Positions 16,102-24,859 of a stretch of DNA of 64,000 nucleotides are shown in pieces (position 1 is the stretch's first letter; each line of letters starts with the position of its first letter). The DNA lies in the NCBI RefSeq assembly GCF_013297935.1, contig NZ_JAAFIX010000001.1:452334-516333 (forward strand), given 5' to 3'. The position numbers were made by a program, and so were the translations under genes. Under the pieces are notes generated by a model that saw nothing but the letters and a program-made list of their open reading frames with translations, did no database searches and had not been told where the DNA came from. The DNA comes from Rhodoferax sp. (GTDB lineage: Bacteria; Pseudomonadota; Gammaproteobacteria; Burkholderiales; Burkholderiaceae_C).

Positions 16102-19100
16102 ATGGCTCAGTTTTTTATCAACCGCCCCATCTTCGCGTGGGTGCTTTCGCTGTTCATCATGGTGATGGGCGGCGTCGCTATTACCCAGCTGCCCATCTCG
16201 CAATACCCGCCGGTGGCTCCACCGGCCATTGTGGTCAACGTAGCCTATCCCGGCGCTTCGGCCCAGGCACTGGAAGACAGTGTGCTGAGCGTGATCGAGC
16301 GCGAAATGAATGGAGCCTCCGGCCTGATCTACATGGAATCGGTGTCGCAGGCCAACGGCTCCGGCACCCTTACCCTGACCTTTGAGACCGGCACCAATGC
16401 CGACCTGGCCCAGGTGGATGTGCAAAACCGCTTGGCGCGCGCCACACCGCGCCTGCCTGCGGCTGTGACGCAGCAAGGCGTGCGGGTTGACAAGTCGCGC
16501 TCCAACTTCTTGCTCTTTACCATGCTGGCCACCGACAACCCGGACACCAGCACCATCGAGCTGGGTGACTATGCGTCGCGCAACATCGTGCCCGAGCTGC
16601 AACGCCTGCCCGGCATCGGCCAAGCTCAGCTGTTTGGTACCGAGCGTGCCATGCGCATCTGGCTGGACCCGGCCAAGCTGGCCTCGTTCAACTTATCGAC
16701 GGCTGAAGTGAATGCCGCCATCAGCGCGCAAAACGCGCAAGTGTCTGCAGGCGCCATTGGCGACCTGCCCAACATCACCGGCCAAGGCATTGCTGCCACG
16801 GTGGTGGTGAGCGGCCAGCTCGGCAGCGTGGCGCAGTTCGGCAATATTGCCCTGCGCTCCAACGCAGACGGCTCGGCCGTGCGCCTGAAAGACGTGGCCC
16901 GCATCGAATTGGGTGCCCAGGCCTACAGCACCTCCGCCCGCCTGAACGGCAAGCCCGCCATTGGTATCGGCGTGCAGTTGTCTCCCAGCGGTAACGCCAT
17001 GGCTGCTGCCAAGGCGGTGCGTGCCCGCATGACCGAGCTGGAAGCCTACTTCCCGCAGGGCATGAAGTGGAGCATTCCTTATGACAGCTCGCGCTTCGTC
17101 AATATCTCTATCAAGCAAGTGGCGCAGACGCTGGTCGAGGCCGTGGTGCTGGTGTTTTTGGTGATGTTCCTGTTCTTGCAGAACTGGCGCTACACCGTGA
17201 TCCCGACCATCGTGGTGCCTATCGCGCTGCTCGGTACCTTCGGCACGCTGTTGGCGCTGGGCATGTCCATCAACGTGCTCACCATGTTCGGCATGGTGCT
17301 GGTGATCGGTATCGTGGTGGATGACGCCATTGTGGTGGTCGAAAACGTCGAACGCATCATGAGCGAAGAAGGCTTGCCGCCGCTGGAAGCCACCAAAAAG
17401 GCCATGGGCCAGATTTCGGGCGCCATCATCGGTGTGACCGTGGTGCTGATTGCCGTGTTTGTGCCGCTGGCATTCTTTGCCGGCTCGGTGGGCAACATCT
17501 ACCGCCAGTTCTCCACGGTCATGGTGGCGTCGATCGCGTTCTCGGCCTTCCTGGCCCTGTCGCTCACCCCGGCACTGTGCGCAACCCTGCTCAAACCGGT
17601 GGTGGCCGGCCATGCCCACGCCAGCACAGGCTTCTTCGGCTGGTTCAACCGCCGCTTCACTAGCACCGCCAAGGGCTATGAAAGCGTGGTCCAGCGCTTG
17701 CTGAAAAAGGCAGGCCGCTATCTGGTGGTGTATGTCGCCATCATCGGCGCTGTGGCCGTGGTGTACATGCGCTTGCCCACCTCGTTTTTGCCGGCAGAAG
17801 ACCAGGGCAACATCATCGTCAACGTGCAGTTGCCACCCGGTGCTACCCAGCAGCGCACCACCAGCGTGATGGAGCAGGTCGAAGGCTTCATCCTCAAGCA
17901 GCCCGATGTGGAGAGCATGGTGGCCGTGATTGGCTTCAGCTTCTCCGGCCAGGGCCAGAACGCTGCGCTAGGCTTTGTGACGCTGAAAGACTGGTCTGAG
18001 CGCCAGGGCCCCGGCCAATCGGCTCAAGCCTTAGCCGGCCGCGCGTTCGGCGCGCTGATGGGTATTCGCGATGCGTTCATTTTCCCCTTGAGCCCGCCCC
18101 CCATCCCTGAGCTGGGCAATGCATCGGGCTTTACCTTCCGCCTGCAAGACCGCTCCGGCAAGGGCCGCGACGCCCTGTTGGCCGCTCGCAACCAAATGCT
18201 GGGCATGGCGTCGAAGAGCAAGGTGCTCACCCAGGTGCGCCCGGACGGCCTGGAAGACGCGCCGCAACTGCAAATCGACATTGACCGCGACAAAGCCAGT
18301 GCCTTGGGCGTGAGCTTTAGCGCGATCAACAACACGATTTCGACCGCGCTGGGCTCCAGCTACGTGAACGACTTCCCCAACCAGGGCCGTCTGCAACGGG
18401 TGGTGGTGCAAGCCGACGCCACCGCGCGTATGCAGCCCGATGACATCTTGAAGTTCAACGTCATCAACACCAGCGGCAAGGCCGTGCCTTTGTCGGCATT
18501 TGCCTCCACCCGTTGGGCCAACGGTGCCATGCAGACCGTGCGCTACAACGGCTACTCGGCCATCCGCATCAGCGGCAGTGCAGCGCCCGGCTTCAGCACG
18601 GGTGAGGCCATGGCCGAGATGGAAAAACTCGCCAGCCAGCTGCCCCCGGGCTTTGGCTTTGAGTGGACCGGCCAGTCCCGCGAAGAAAAGCTGGCTGGCT
18701 CGCAAGCCACTATTCTTTATGCGTTTGCCATCCTGGCGGTCTTCTTGTGCCTGGCCGCGCTCTACGAGAGCTGGTCGATCCCGCTGTCGGTGATTCTGGT
18801 GGTGCCACTGGGCGTGCTCGGTGTGGTACTCGCAACCCTGTTCCGCGGCTACGCCAATGATGTGTATTTCCAGGTGGGCCTGATCACCATCATCGGCTTG
18901 TCGGCCAAGAACGCGATCTTGATTATCGAGTTCGCCAAAGACTTGCAAGCTCAGGGTAAGACGGCCGTTCAGGCCGCTTTGATGGCAGCGCATCTGCGCT
19001 TCCGCCCCATCGTCATGACCTCGCTGGCCTTCATCTTGGGCGTGCTGCCCTTGGCCATTTCCAGCGGCGCCGGCTCGGCCAGCCAACGTGCCATCGGCAC

Positions 19101-19257
19101 CGGCGTGATCGGCGGCATGGTGGCGGGCACCATCCTCGCGGTGTTCTTTGTGCCCATCTTCTTTGTGGTGGTGCGCAGCATCTTCAAAGGCAGCGAACGC
19201 CAACACCAGTTCGACGTACAACACGGACACCAGATCGGAGCCGAATCCCATGAGTAA
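16102..19257 (+). CDS. acrB: RND multidrug efflux pump, HAE1 family (AcrB/TtgB-like)
   Basis: This 1051-residue proton-driven pump starts MAQFFINRPIFAWVLS and has the twelve-TM, two-large-loop architecture of AcrB. The proton-relay pair Asp407-Asp408 is present at the usual AcrB numbering (in GIVVDDAIVVVEN). The TM10 Lys is seen in LSAKNAILIIEFAKDL. It exports hydrophobic drugs, dyes and solvents from the periplasm or inner leaflet. The C-terminus is hydrophilic. The last 8 nt overlap the channel gene, implying translational coupling. Confidence 0.96.
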   Translation: MAQFFINRPIFAWVLSLFIMVMGGVAITQLPISQYPPVAPPAIVVNVAYPGASAQALEDSVLSVIEREMNGASGLIYMESVSQANGSGTLTLTFETGTNADLAQVDVQNRLARATPRLPAAVTQQGVRVDKSRSNFLLFTMLATDNPDTSTIELGDYASRNIVPELQRLPGIGQAQLFGTERAMRIWLDPAKLASFNLSTAEVNAAISAQNAQVSAGAIGDLPNITGQGIAATVVVSGQLGSVAQFGNIALRSNADGSAVRLKDVARIELGAQAYSTSARLNGKPAIGIGVQLSPSGNAMAAAKAVRARMTELEAYFPQGMKWSIPYDSSRFVNISIKQVAQTLVEAVVLVFLVMFLFLQNWRYTVIPTIVVPIALLGTFGTLLALGMSINVLTMFGMVLVIGIVVDDAIVVVENVERIMSEEGLPPLEATKKAMGQISGAIIGVTVVLIAVFVPLAFFAGSVGNIYRQFSTVMVASIAFSAFLALSLTPALCATLLKPVVAGHAHASTGFFGWFNRRFTSTAKGYESVVQRLLKKAGRYLVVYVAIIGAVAVVYMRLPTSFLPAEDQGNIIVNVQLPPGATQQRTTSVMEQVEGFILKQPDVESMVAVIGFSFSGQGQNAALGFVTLKDWSERQGPGQSAQALAGRAFGALMGIRDAFIFPLSPPPIPELGNASGFTFRLQDRSGKGRDALLAARNQMLGMASKSKVLTQVRPDGLEDAPQLQIDIDRDKASALGVSFSAINNTISTALGSSYVNDFPNQGRLQRVVVQADATARMQPDDILKFNVINTSGKAVPLSAFASTRWANGAMQTVRYNGYSAIRISGSAAPGFSTGEAMAEMEKLASQLPPGFGFEWTGQSREEKLAGSQATILYAFAILAVFLCLAALYESWSIPLSVILVVPLGVLGVVLATLFRGYANDVYFQVGLITIIGLSAKNAILIIEFAKDLQAQGKTAVQAALMAAHLRFRPIVMTSLAFILGVLPLAISSGAGSASQRAIGTGVIGGMVAGTILAVFFVPIFFVVVRSIFKGSERQHQFDVQHGHQIGAESHE

Positions 19258-20668
19258 GCACTCTTTTGCACGCCCGGCCCTGCGCCTGGCCACCCTGTCG
19301 GCGGCCCTGTGGCTGGTGGGTTGCAGTTTTATCCCGACCATGAGCCGCCCGGCGGCGCCGGTGCCCGCTACCTTTGCCGATGTGCCGGCAGCGCCGGCCG
19401 GCGCGCGCGCTGCTGCAGATATTGAGTGGCAAAGCTTCTTCAAAGACGCGCGCCTCAAGCGCCTGATTGAACTGTCTTTGGAAAACAACCGCGACCTGCG
19501 CGTGGCGGCCCTCAACATCGACGCCACCCGCGCCAAACTGCAAGTGGCGCGCGCCGACCAGCTGCCCACGGTGAACGCCGGCATCAACGGCAGCCGTGGC
19601 CCGGCTGCCAGCGGCGCCATCACCAGCAGCTACACCGCAGGCCTGAGCGTGACCTCCTATGAGCTGGACTTTTTTGGCCGTGTGCGCGCGCTCAGCCAAG
19701 CGGCCCAGTCGCAACTGCTGGCGACCGAAGAAGCCCGCAAGACCGTGCAGATCAGCCTGATTGCGTCGGTAGCCAACACCTACCTCACGCTCTTGGCCGA
19801 CGACGAGCTGCTGCGCGTGACCCGCGAGACCCTCAAGACTCGGCAAGAGAGCCTGCGCCTGATGCAGCTCAAGTACGACAACGAAGCCGCCTCCAAACTG
19901 GACCTGAGCACCGCCCAGAGCCAGCTTGAAGCTGCCAAGGTATCGCTGGCCCAGCAAACCCGCCAACGCGCACAAGACGAGAGCTCGCTGGGGCTGCTGG
20001 TGGGTCAGGCTTTGCCGGCCGATCTGCCTGCCGGCCTGAGCCTCGCGGAACAAGGCTTTTTGAGCGACTTGCCCGCCGGTGTGCCGTCGGAGTTGCTGGT
20101 GCGCCGCCCTGATGTGCGCCAGGCCGAGCAAAACCTGCTGGCTCTGAACGCCAACATCGGTGCAGCACGTGCGGCCTTCTTCCCGCGCATCACGCTCACC
20201 GCCAGCGCAGGGGTTGCCAGCAACGACCTGGAGCAACTGTTTAGCAACGGCACCAGCGCCTGGACCTTTGTGCCCCAGTTGCTGATGCCCATCTTCGATG
20301 CGGGCCGCAACAAAGCCAACTTGGAAGCAGCCAAGGTGAACAAAGACATTGCCATCGCCCAGTACGAAAAGGCCATTCAAACCGGCTTCAAGGAAGTGGC
20401 CGATGCACTGGCCGGCCGCGCCACCCTGGGCGACCAACTGCAAGCCCAGACCGCCCAGCTCGCCGCTACCCAGACCACCATGCAACTGACCGACCTGCGC
20501 TTCAAAGCCGGTGCAGCCAGCTCGTTTGATGTGCTGGAGGCTCAACGCTCTTTGTTCGCAGCCCAACAGGCACAAGTGCAGGTGCAAACCCAGCAACTGC
20601 AGAACCTGGTGACCCTGTACAAGGTGCTGGGTGGCGGGTGGACGGAAACAGCTGCAGAGCCAAAATAA
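19250..20668 (+). CDS. oprM: RND efflux outer-membrane channel lipoprotein (OprM/TtgC-like)
   Basis: This 472-residue TolC-family protein has a lipobox (LVGC at about 22-25), unlike TolC itself but like OprM. Two outer-membrane efflux repeats follow (about 60-250 and 280-465), with conserved stretches such as YELDFFGRVRALS and LLVRRPDVRQAEQNL. The ATG at 19250 overlaps the end of the pump gene by 8 nt and gives a good lipoprotein signal, so the longer frame from 19148 is rejected. It forms the trimeric exit duct. A copy of the 48-nt element serves as its terminator. Confidence 0.93.
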   Translation: MSKHSFARPALRLATLSAALWLVGCSFIPTMSRPAAPVPATFADVPAAPAGARAAADIEWQSFFKDARLKRLIELSLENNRDLRVAALNIDATRAKLQVARADQLPTVNAGINGSRGPAASGAITSSYTAGLSVTSYELDFFGRVRALSQAAQSQLLATEEARKTVQISLIASVANTYLTLLADDELLRVTRETLKTRQESLRLMQLKYDNEAASKLDLSTAQSQLEAAKVSLAQQTRQRAQDESSLGLLVGQALPADLPAGLSLAEQGFLSDLPAGVPSELLVRRPDVRQAEQNLLALNANIGAARAAFFPRITLTASAGVASNDLEQLFSNGTSAWTFVPQLLMPIFDAGRNKANLEAAKVNKDIAIAQYEKAIQTGFKEVADALAGRATLGDQLQAQTAQLAATQTTMQLTDLRFKAGAASSFDVLEAQRSLFAAQQAQVQVQTQQLQNLVTLYKVLGGGWTETAAEPK

Positions 20669-20679
20669 TAGTCAAATCG

Positions 20680-20727
20680 GGGCCTAGCCCCCGTAGATAC
20701 TGCGCAAACAGCTCCTAATTTAGGAGC
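20680..20727 (-). repeat. 48-nt dispersed element, copy F (perfect stem)
   Basis: Read on the minus strand, this copy begins GCTCC, with GGAGC at positions 13-17 (a perfect 5-bp stem), TGCGCA at 22-27 and GGGGGCTAGG at the end. It lies 12 nt after the oprM stop. Its stem region overlaps the hairpin that ends the efflux operon. This is the clearest case of compensatory change in the element family (GCTCC/GGAGC, against GCTAT/ATAGC in copy K). Confidence 0.7.
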
Positions 20728-20735
20728 TGTTTTTG
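20706..20735 (+). terminator. Rho-independent terminator of the efflux operon
   Basis: AAACAGCTCCTAA (20706-20718) pairs with TTAGGAGCTGTTT (20720-20732), with a run of five T overlapping the stem end (20730-20734). The hairpin is built on copy F of the 48-nt element. It lies about 40 nt after the oprM stop. The convergent higA stops at 20822. Confidence 0.75.
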
Positions 20736-20821
20736 TTTATGGGTGGAATATGTAAATGGCGACTCTGCACGTTTACGCAGTGTCTTCTGGATCGGCAATG
20801 CAATCAGCAGTGGCTCCAATC

Positions 20822-21178
20822 CTAGGTCCCAGACAGCAAGCTCTCAAAAGGAATATGCAACCCATCGTGTAGCTTGCGCACCATCTGCAAACTCAAGCGG
20901 CGTTTGCGGTTGAGAATTTCAGAAACCCTGCCGCTAGAACCCAAAAAAGGCTCCAAATCTTTGGGCGTCAGGTTTTGCTGCTCCATCCTGAACTTGATAG
21001 CCTCTACCGGGTCTGCCGGGCCAATTGGAAAGTGCTTGCGCTCATAGGCCTCAATGAGCGTGACCCATATTTCCATTTCATCGGCTTGCTCCGAGCCCTC
21101 AGGGGCCTGAAACACCAGTTCCAGCTGCTTGAACGCAGCACGCAAGTCATCGTCGTTGCGAATCGGCTTTATAGTCAT
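20822..21178 (-). CDS. higA: HigA-type antitoxin (XRE/HTH)
   Basis: This 118-residue antitoxin has a long N-terminal region (about 1-60) and a C-terminal helix-turn-helix (about 62-115: LTPKDLEPFLGSSGRVSEILNRKRRLS). This is the HigA layout of the HigB-first TA pairs. It neutralises the HigB RNase and represses the operon. The start at 21178 (MTIKPIRNDDD) lies inside the end of higB, overlapping it by 32 nt, so translation is likely coupled. No operator was identified. Confidence 0.87.
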   Translation of the reverse strand: MTIKPIRNDDDLRAAFKQLELVFQAPEGSEQADEMEIWVTLIEAYERKHFPIGPADPVEAIKFRMEQQNLTPKDLEPFLGSSGRVSEILNRKRRLSLQMVRKLHDGLHIPFESLLSGT

Positions 21179-21476
21179 TGACGGTCTCCACGTTGATCTG
21201 GTCGTACTGGGCATGGGTTCCAACGAACTTCACCCACGCGATACCCGCCCGGTATTGCATTTCCACGACCAAGCGGTACTTGTTTCCTGCGATATTGAAC
21301 ACCACCCGGTTGTTGCCGCAGATGCTTGCACTGCTGTACTGGTCCTTAATGTCTTGCGGGGTCTGCCAATCCGCTTTCAGCGCTTCGTCATGCCAACTTT
21401 GCAATGCGCCTTTGGAATCAGCCCGCCCGGGTTGACTCCAAAAATTGACCAGCGTACTTTTCGCAATCACACGCAT
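21147..21476 (-). CDS. higB: HigB-type toxin (RelE superfamily mRNA interferase)
   Basis: This 109-residue protein starts MRVIAKSTLVNFW and has the HigB motifs CGNNRVVFNIAGNKYRLVVEM and WVKFVGTHAQYDQI. The family cleaves mRNA in the ribosomal A site. The gene precedes and overlaps higA, the inverted toxin-first order typical of higBA. The module sits between the efflux operon and parC, a region without other mobile signs. The longer frame from 21629 is rejected, since it runs into parC and lacks homology. Confidence 0.88.
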   Translation of the reverse strand: MRVIAKSTLVNFWSQPGRADSKGALQSWHDEALKADWQTPQDIKDQYSSASICGNNRVVFNIAGNKYRLVVEMQYRAGIAWVKFVGTHAQYDQINVETVNDYKADSQRR

Positions 21477-21516
21477 TAATTTTACTCCCAATCTGGGAGA
21501 AGTGAATCCAATTCCA

Positions 21517-23922
21517 TCACTCCACCCGCGTAATCCGGTTCGGCTTGAAGCCCAAGTCCGCCGCCTTGCCCTTGCGGCCACGGGCTGCGCGGGCGTTGTT
21601 GAGGCTGCGGATTTCCAGGGTTTCATCACGCTCTTTGCCGCCGCGGCCTATGCCGTCGATGCGGATGCTGCGGGTGTAGGCGGCAGCGCCTGCCAGGGCG
21701 TCTTTATCTTCCAGGTCAATCAGCATCAGGCCACGGCCGCCGTTGGTCATGGTTTTGAGTTCAGTGATCTCAAAGGTCAGGATGCGGCCGCCGGTGGACG
21801 CGCAGGCCACGTGAGTCGCAGGGGCCACCACTGCGGCAGGCGTGCCCGCCACGGTGACCTTGCCTTGCGCGCCTGACACGACAGACGGCGCGCACAGGGT
21901 TTCGCCCTCGCCCACGCCCACAAAGGCCTTGCCGGCTTTCTGGCGCGAGGTCATGTTCTCGACGCTGGCTATAAAGCCGTAGCCGCCGCTGCCCGATAGC
22001 AGCAACTGCGCGCTGGCCGGGCCGGCGAAGTAATACAAGATTTGGGTGCCGCTCTCCAGCTCCAAGAGCGTGGTGACCGGTTGGCCGTCGCCCCGCCCTC
22101 CGGGCAGCGCGGACACCGGCACGGTGTAGATGCGCCCGTTGGAGCCGAACACCAGCAGCGTGTCCACCGTGCGGCACTCAAAGGTGCCGTACAGGCCGTC
22201 CCCCGCCTTGAAGGCAAAGGTAGACGCCTCGTGCCCATGGCCGGTGCGGGCTCGCACCCAGCCTTTTTCGGACACCACCACGGTCACCGGCTCGTCCACC
22301 ACCTTCACCTCAGCAACCGCCTTTTTCTCTGCCTGGATCAGGGTGCGGCGCGCATCGGCAAACACTTTGGCGTCCGCCTCAATTTCTTTCACCATCAGAC
22401 GGCGCAGCGCAGCGGGGCTGCCCAGAATTTCTTCCAGCTTGCCTTGCTCGGTGCGCAGCTCAGAGAGCTCTTGCTCGATCTTGATAGCCTCCAGCCGCGC
22501 CAGTTGGCGCAGGCGGATTTCCAAAATATCTTCAGCTTGACGGTCGCTGAGTTTGAAGCGTTCGATCAGCGCGGCCTTGGGCTCGTCGCTGTTGCGGATG
22601 ATGGCAATCACCTCGTCAATGTTGAGCAACACCGTCTGGCGGCCTTCAAGAATATGGATGCGGTCCAGCACCTTGTTCAGGCGGTGGCGGCTGCGGCGCT
22701 CGATGGTGGTCTGGCGGAAGGCAATCCACTCAACAAACATCTGGCGCAGCGACTTTTGCACCGGCTTTCCGTCCAGCCCCACCATGGTGAGGTTGATGGG
22801 CGACGAGGTTTCCAGGCTGGTGTGGGCCAGGAGCGCGGTGATCAGCTCCTGCTGCTCCACGGTGCGGCTCTTGGGCTCGAACACCAGGCGCACCAGGGCG
22901 TCTTTGTTGGACTCATCGCGCACCACATCGAGCACGCTCAGGATGCTGGCCTTGAGTTGGGTCTGGTCTTGGCTCAAGGCTTTTTTGCCGGCCTTGACCT
23001 TGGGGTTGGTGAGTTCTTCAATTTCTTCCAGCACGCGCTGGCTGCTCACGCCGGGTGGCAGCTCGGTGACGACCAGCTGCCATTGGCCGCGAGCCAGGTC
23101 TTCAATCTTCCAGCGGGCGCGCACCTTGAGGCTGCCGCGGCCGCTGCGATAAGCGTCGGCAATATCGCTGGCGCTGCTGATGATCTGGCCGCCACCGGGG
23201 AAGTCGGGGCCGGGCACCAAGGCAAACAACTCGTCGTCGGAGAGCTTGTCGTTCTTGATGAGCGCCACGCAGGCATCGGCCACTTCGCGCAGGTTGTGGC
23301 TGGGAATCTCAGTGGCCAAACCCACGGCAATGCCGCTGGCGCCGTTGAGCAAACTGAACGGCAGGCGCGCGGGCAGCTGGCGGGGCTCTTCGGTGGAACC
23401 GTCGTAGTTGGGCTGAAAGTCCACGGTGCCCATGTCGATCTCATCGAGCAGCAGCGTGGTGATTTTGGCCAAGCGGGCTTCGGTGTAGCGCATGGCGGCG
23501 GCGCCGTCGCCGTCCCGGCTGCCGAAGTTGCCTTGGCCGTCGACCAGCGGGTAGCGCTGCGAAAAGTCTTGCGCCATGCGCACCAGCGCGTCGTAGGCCG
23601 ACTGGTCGCCGTGCGGGTGAAAGCGGCCCAGCACATCGCCCACCACACGGGCGCTCTTGACCGGCTTGGCCCCGGCGTTGCCGTTGGCACCGCCAAAGCT
23701 CAGGCCCATGCGGCCCATGCTGTACAAAATGCGGCGCTGCACGGGCTTGAGGCCATCGCACACGTCGGGCAAAGCACGGCCTTTGACCACGCTCAGGGCG
23801 TACTCCAAGTAAGCGCGCTGGGCGTAGGTGGCGAGGTTGAGTTCGCTGTCGTCTCCGGGTGGGGTCGGGCCCACCGGGTCAACGGGTTCGGGGATCAGGT
23901 CGAGCGTGGTTTGGTCAGTCAT
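21517..23922 (-). CDS. parC: DNA topoisomerase IV subunit A
   Basis: This 801-residue protein has the GyrA/ParC breakage-reunion domain. It begins with [22 protein letters not shown] and has the active-site Tyr in [13 protein letters not shown] (about residue 150). The C-terminal beta-pinwheel follows from about residue 540. With ParE it decatenates daughter chromosomes. parE lies upstream in the same direction, separated only by a lytic transglycosylase gene. Confidence 0.97.
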   Translation of the reverse strand: MTDQTTLDLIPEPVDPVGPTPPGDDSELNLATYAQRAYLEYALSVVKGRALPDVCDGLKPVQRRILYSMGRMGLSFGGANGNAGAKPVKSARVVGDVLGRFHPHGDQSAYDALVRMAQDFSQRYPLVDGQGNFGSRDGDGAAAMRYTEARLAKITTLLLDEIDMGTVDFQPNYDGSTEEPRQLPARLPFSLLNGASGIAVGLATEIPSHNLREVADACVALIKNDKLSDDELFALVPGPDFPGGGQIISSASDIADAYRSGRGSLKVRARWKIEDLARGQWQLVVTELPPGVSSQRVLEEIEELTNPKVKAGKKALSQDQTQLKASILSVLDVVRDESNKDALVRLVFEPKSRTVEQQELITALLAHTSLETSSPINLTMVGLDGKPVQKSLRQMFVEWIAFRQTTIERRSRHRLNKVLDRIHILEGRQTVLLNIDEVIAIIRNSDEPKAALIERFKLSDRQAEDILEIRLRQLARLEAIKIEQELSELRTEQGKLEEILGSPAALRRLMVKEIEADAKVFADARRTLIQAEKKAVAEVKVVDEPVTVVVSEKGWVRARTGHGHEASTFAFKAGDGLYGTFECRTVDTLLVFGSNGRIYTVPVSALPGGRGDGQPVTTLLELESGTQILYYFAGPASAQLLLSGSGGYGFIASVENMTSRQKAGKAFVGVGEGETLCAPSVVSGAQGKVTVAGTPAAVVAPATHVACASTGGRILTFEITELKTMTNGGRGLMLIDLEDKDALAGAAAYTRSIRIDGIGRGGKERDETLEIRSLNNARAARGRKGKAADLGFKPNRITRVE

Positions 23923-23933
23923 GTTTCTTCAGT

Positions 23934-24857
23934 TCAGTCCACTGCAATCCGGGTTTCTTGGAGGGCCACCGGCAGGGCCGGGGTGATCATGTTGCCGCGG
24001 CCGAGCGCCCCGCCGGGCATGGCGCCAGGCGCCAGCACATAGGCCGTGCGGGCGCCGGACAGCACATAGCCATCGCCATAGGGCTTGAGCACCGGCTTGG
24101 GGCCCGCTGCTTGCGATGTGAACGGTTTGGCGGGCACCGGTGGTTTGAGCGCGGCGTAGAGCTCGGTAACGGTAGCCACGTAGTTCTGGGTTTCTTTGTA
24201 GTTGGGCACTTTGTTGCCCGCCTTTTGCACCGCACCCTCGCCTGCGTTGTAAGCCGCAAGTGCCAAATCGGTGCGGCCGGGGAACATGTCGAGCAACAAG
24301 CGCAGATAGCGCGCACCAATGCCGACGTTGATCTTGGGGTCCGCCAGCTTGGCTTCTACCGACATCCAGCGGTCGCTGTCCACACCGAAGCGGCGGGCCG
24401 TGTCGGGCATGACCTGCATGAGCCCGATAGCGCCTTTGGGCGACACTGCGGTAGGCTCAAAGCCGGACTCGGTGGTGACCAGCGCCTTGAGCAGCTCGTA
24501 GTCCAACCGGTATTTGCGCGCGGCCTCTTGCAGCAAGGGATGGGCTTTGCGGTAGCGCGACGAGTTGTCAAAAAAAGCTGCCAACTTGGGGGACAGCTCG
24601 GGCGACACCTCCGCTGCCTCGGGTGCCGCTGCTTGCGGGGCAGCGGCCTCGGCCCCTGACCTCAAGCCACGGATAGAGGCGCGAAAAAACAGGGTGTAGC
24701 GCTCGTCAGTTTGCTCGGCGGAAAAATGCGTCTGCCCCTGCGGGTCCACATACACCCAGACGTCTGCTTTTGCATCAAAAGCAGCAGTAGCCCCCGCCAA
24801 TATTGCGCAAGCAGCTACTATTTTCATAGCAAAAGAAAACCGGGCGCGAGACGACAT
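23934..24857 (-). CDS. Lytic transglycosylase, SLT domain
   Basis: This 307-residue exported protein starts MSSRARFSFAMKIVAACAIL. A signal peptide is followed by a DUF4124-like N-terminal segment (VWVYVDPQGQTHFS), then an SLT domain (about 125-235). The catalytic Glu is in TTESGFEPTAVSPKGAIGLMQVMP, with the AYNAGEGAVQK motif downstream. It cleaves peptidoglycan, forming 1,6-anhydromuramic ends. It lies between parE (stop at 24860) and parC (11 nt), so the three are probably cotranscribed. The signal-peptide core is encoded by a copy of the 48-nt element. Confidence 0.9.
   Translation of the reverse strand: MSSRARFSFAMKIVAACAILAGATAAFDAKADVWVYVDPQGQTHFSAEQTDERYTLFFRASIRGLRSGAEAAAPQAAAPEAAEVSPELSPKLAAFFDNSSRYRKAHPLLQEAARKYRLDYELLKALVTTESGFEPTAVSPKGAIGLMQVMPDTARRFGVDSDRWMSVEAKLADPKINVGIGARYLRLLLDMFPGRTDLALAAYNAGEGAVQKAGNKVPNYKETQNYVATVTELYAALKPPVPAKPFTSQAAGPKPVLKPYGDGYVLSGARTAYVLAPGAMPGGALGRGNMITPALPVALQETRIAVD
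24783..24830 (-). repeat. 48-nt dispersed element, copy G
   Basis: Read on the minus strand, the element begins GCTAT, with GTAGCTGC at 13-20, TGCGCA at 22-27 and GGGGGCTAC near the end. It is sense to the lytic transglycosylase gene and encodes MKIVAACAILAGATA, the hydrophobic core of the signal peptide. The stem pairs with one G-U. Confidence 0.7.
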
Positions 24858-24859
24858 GG

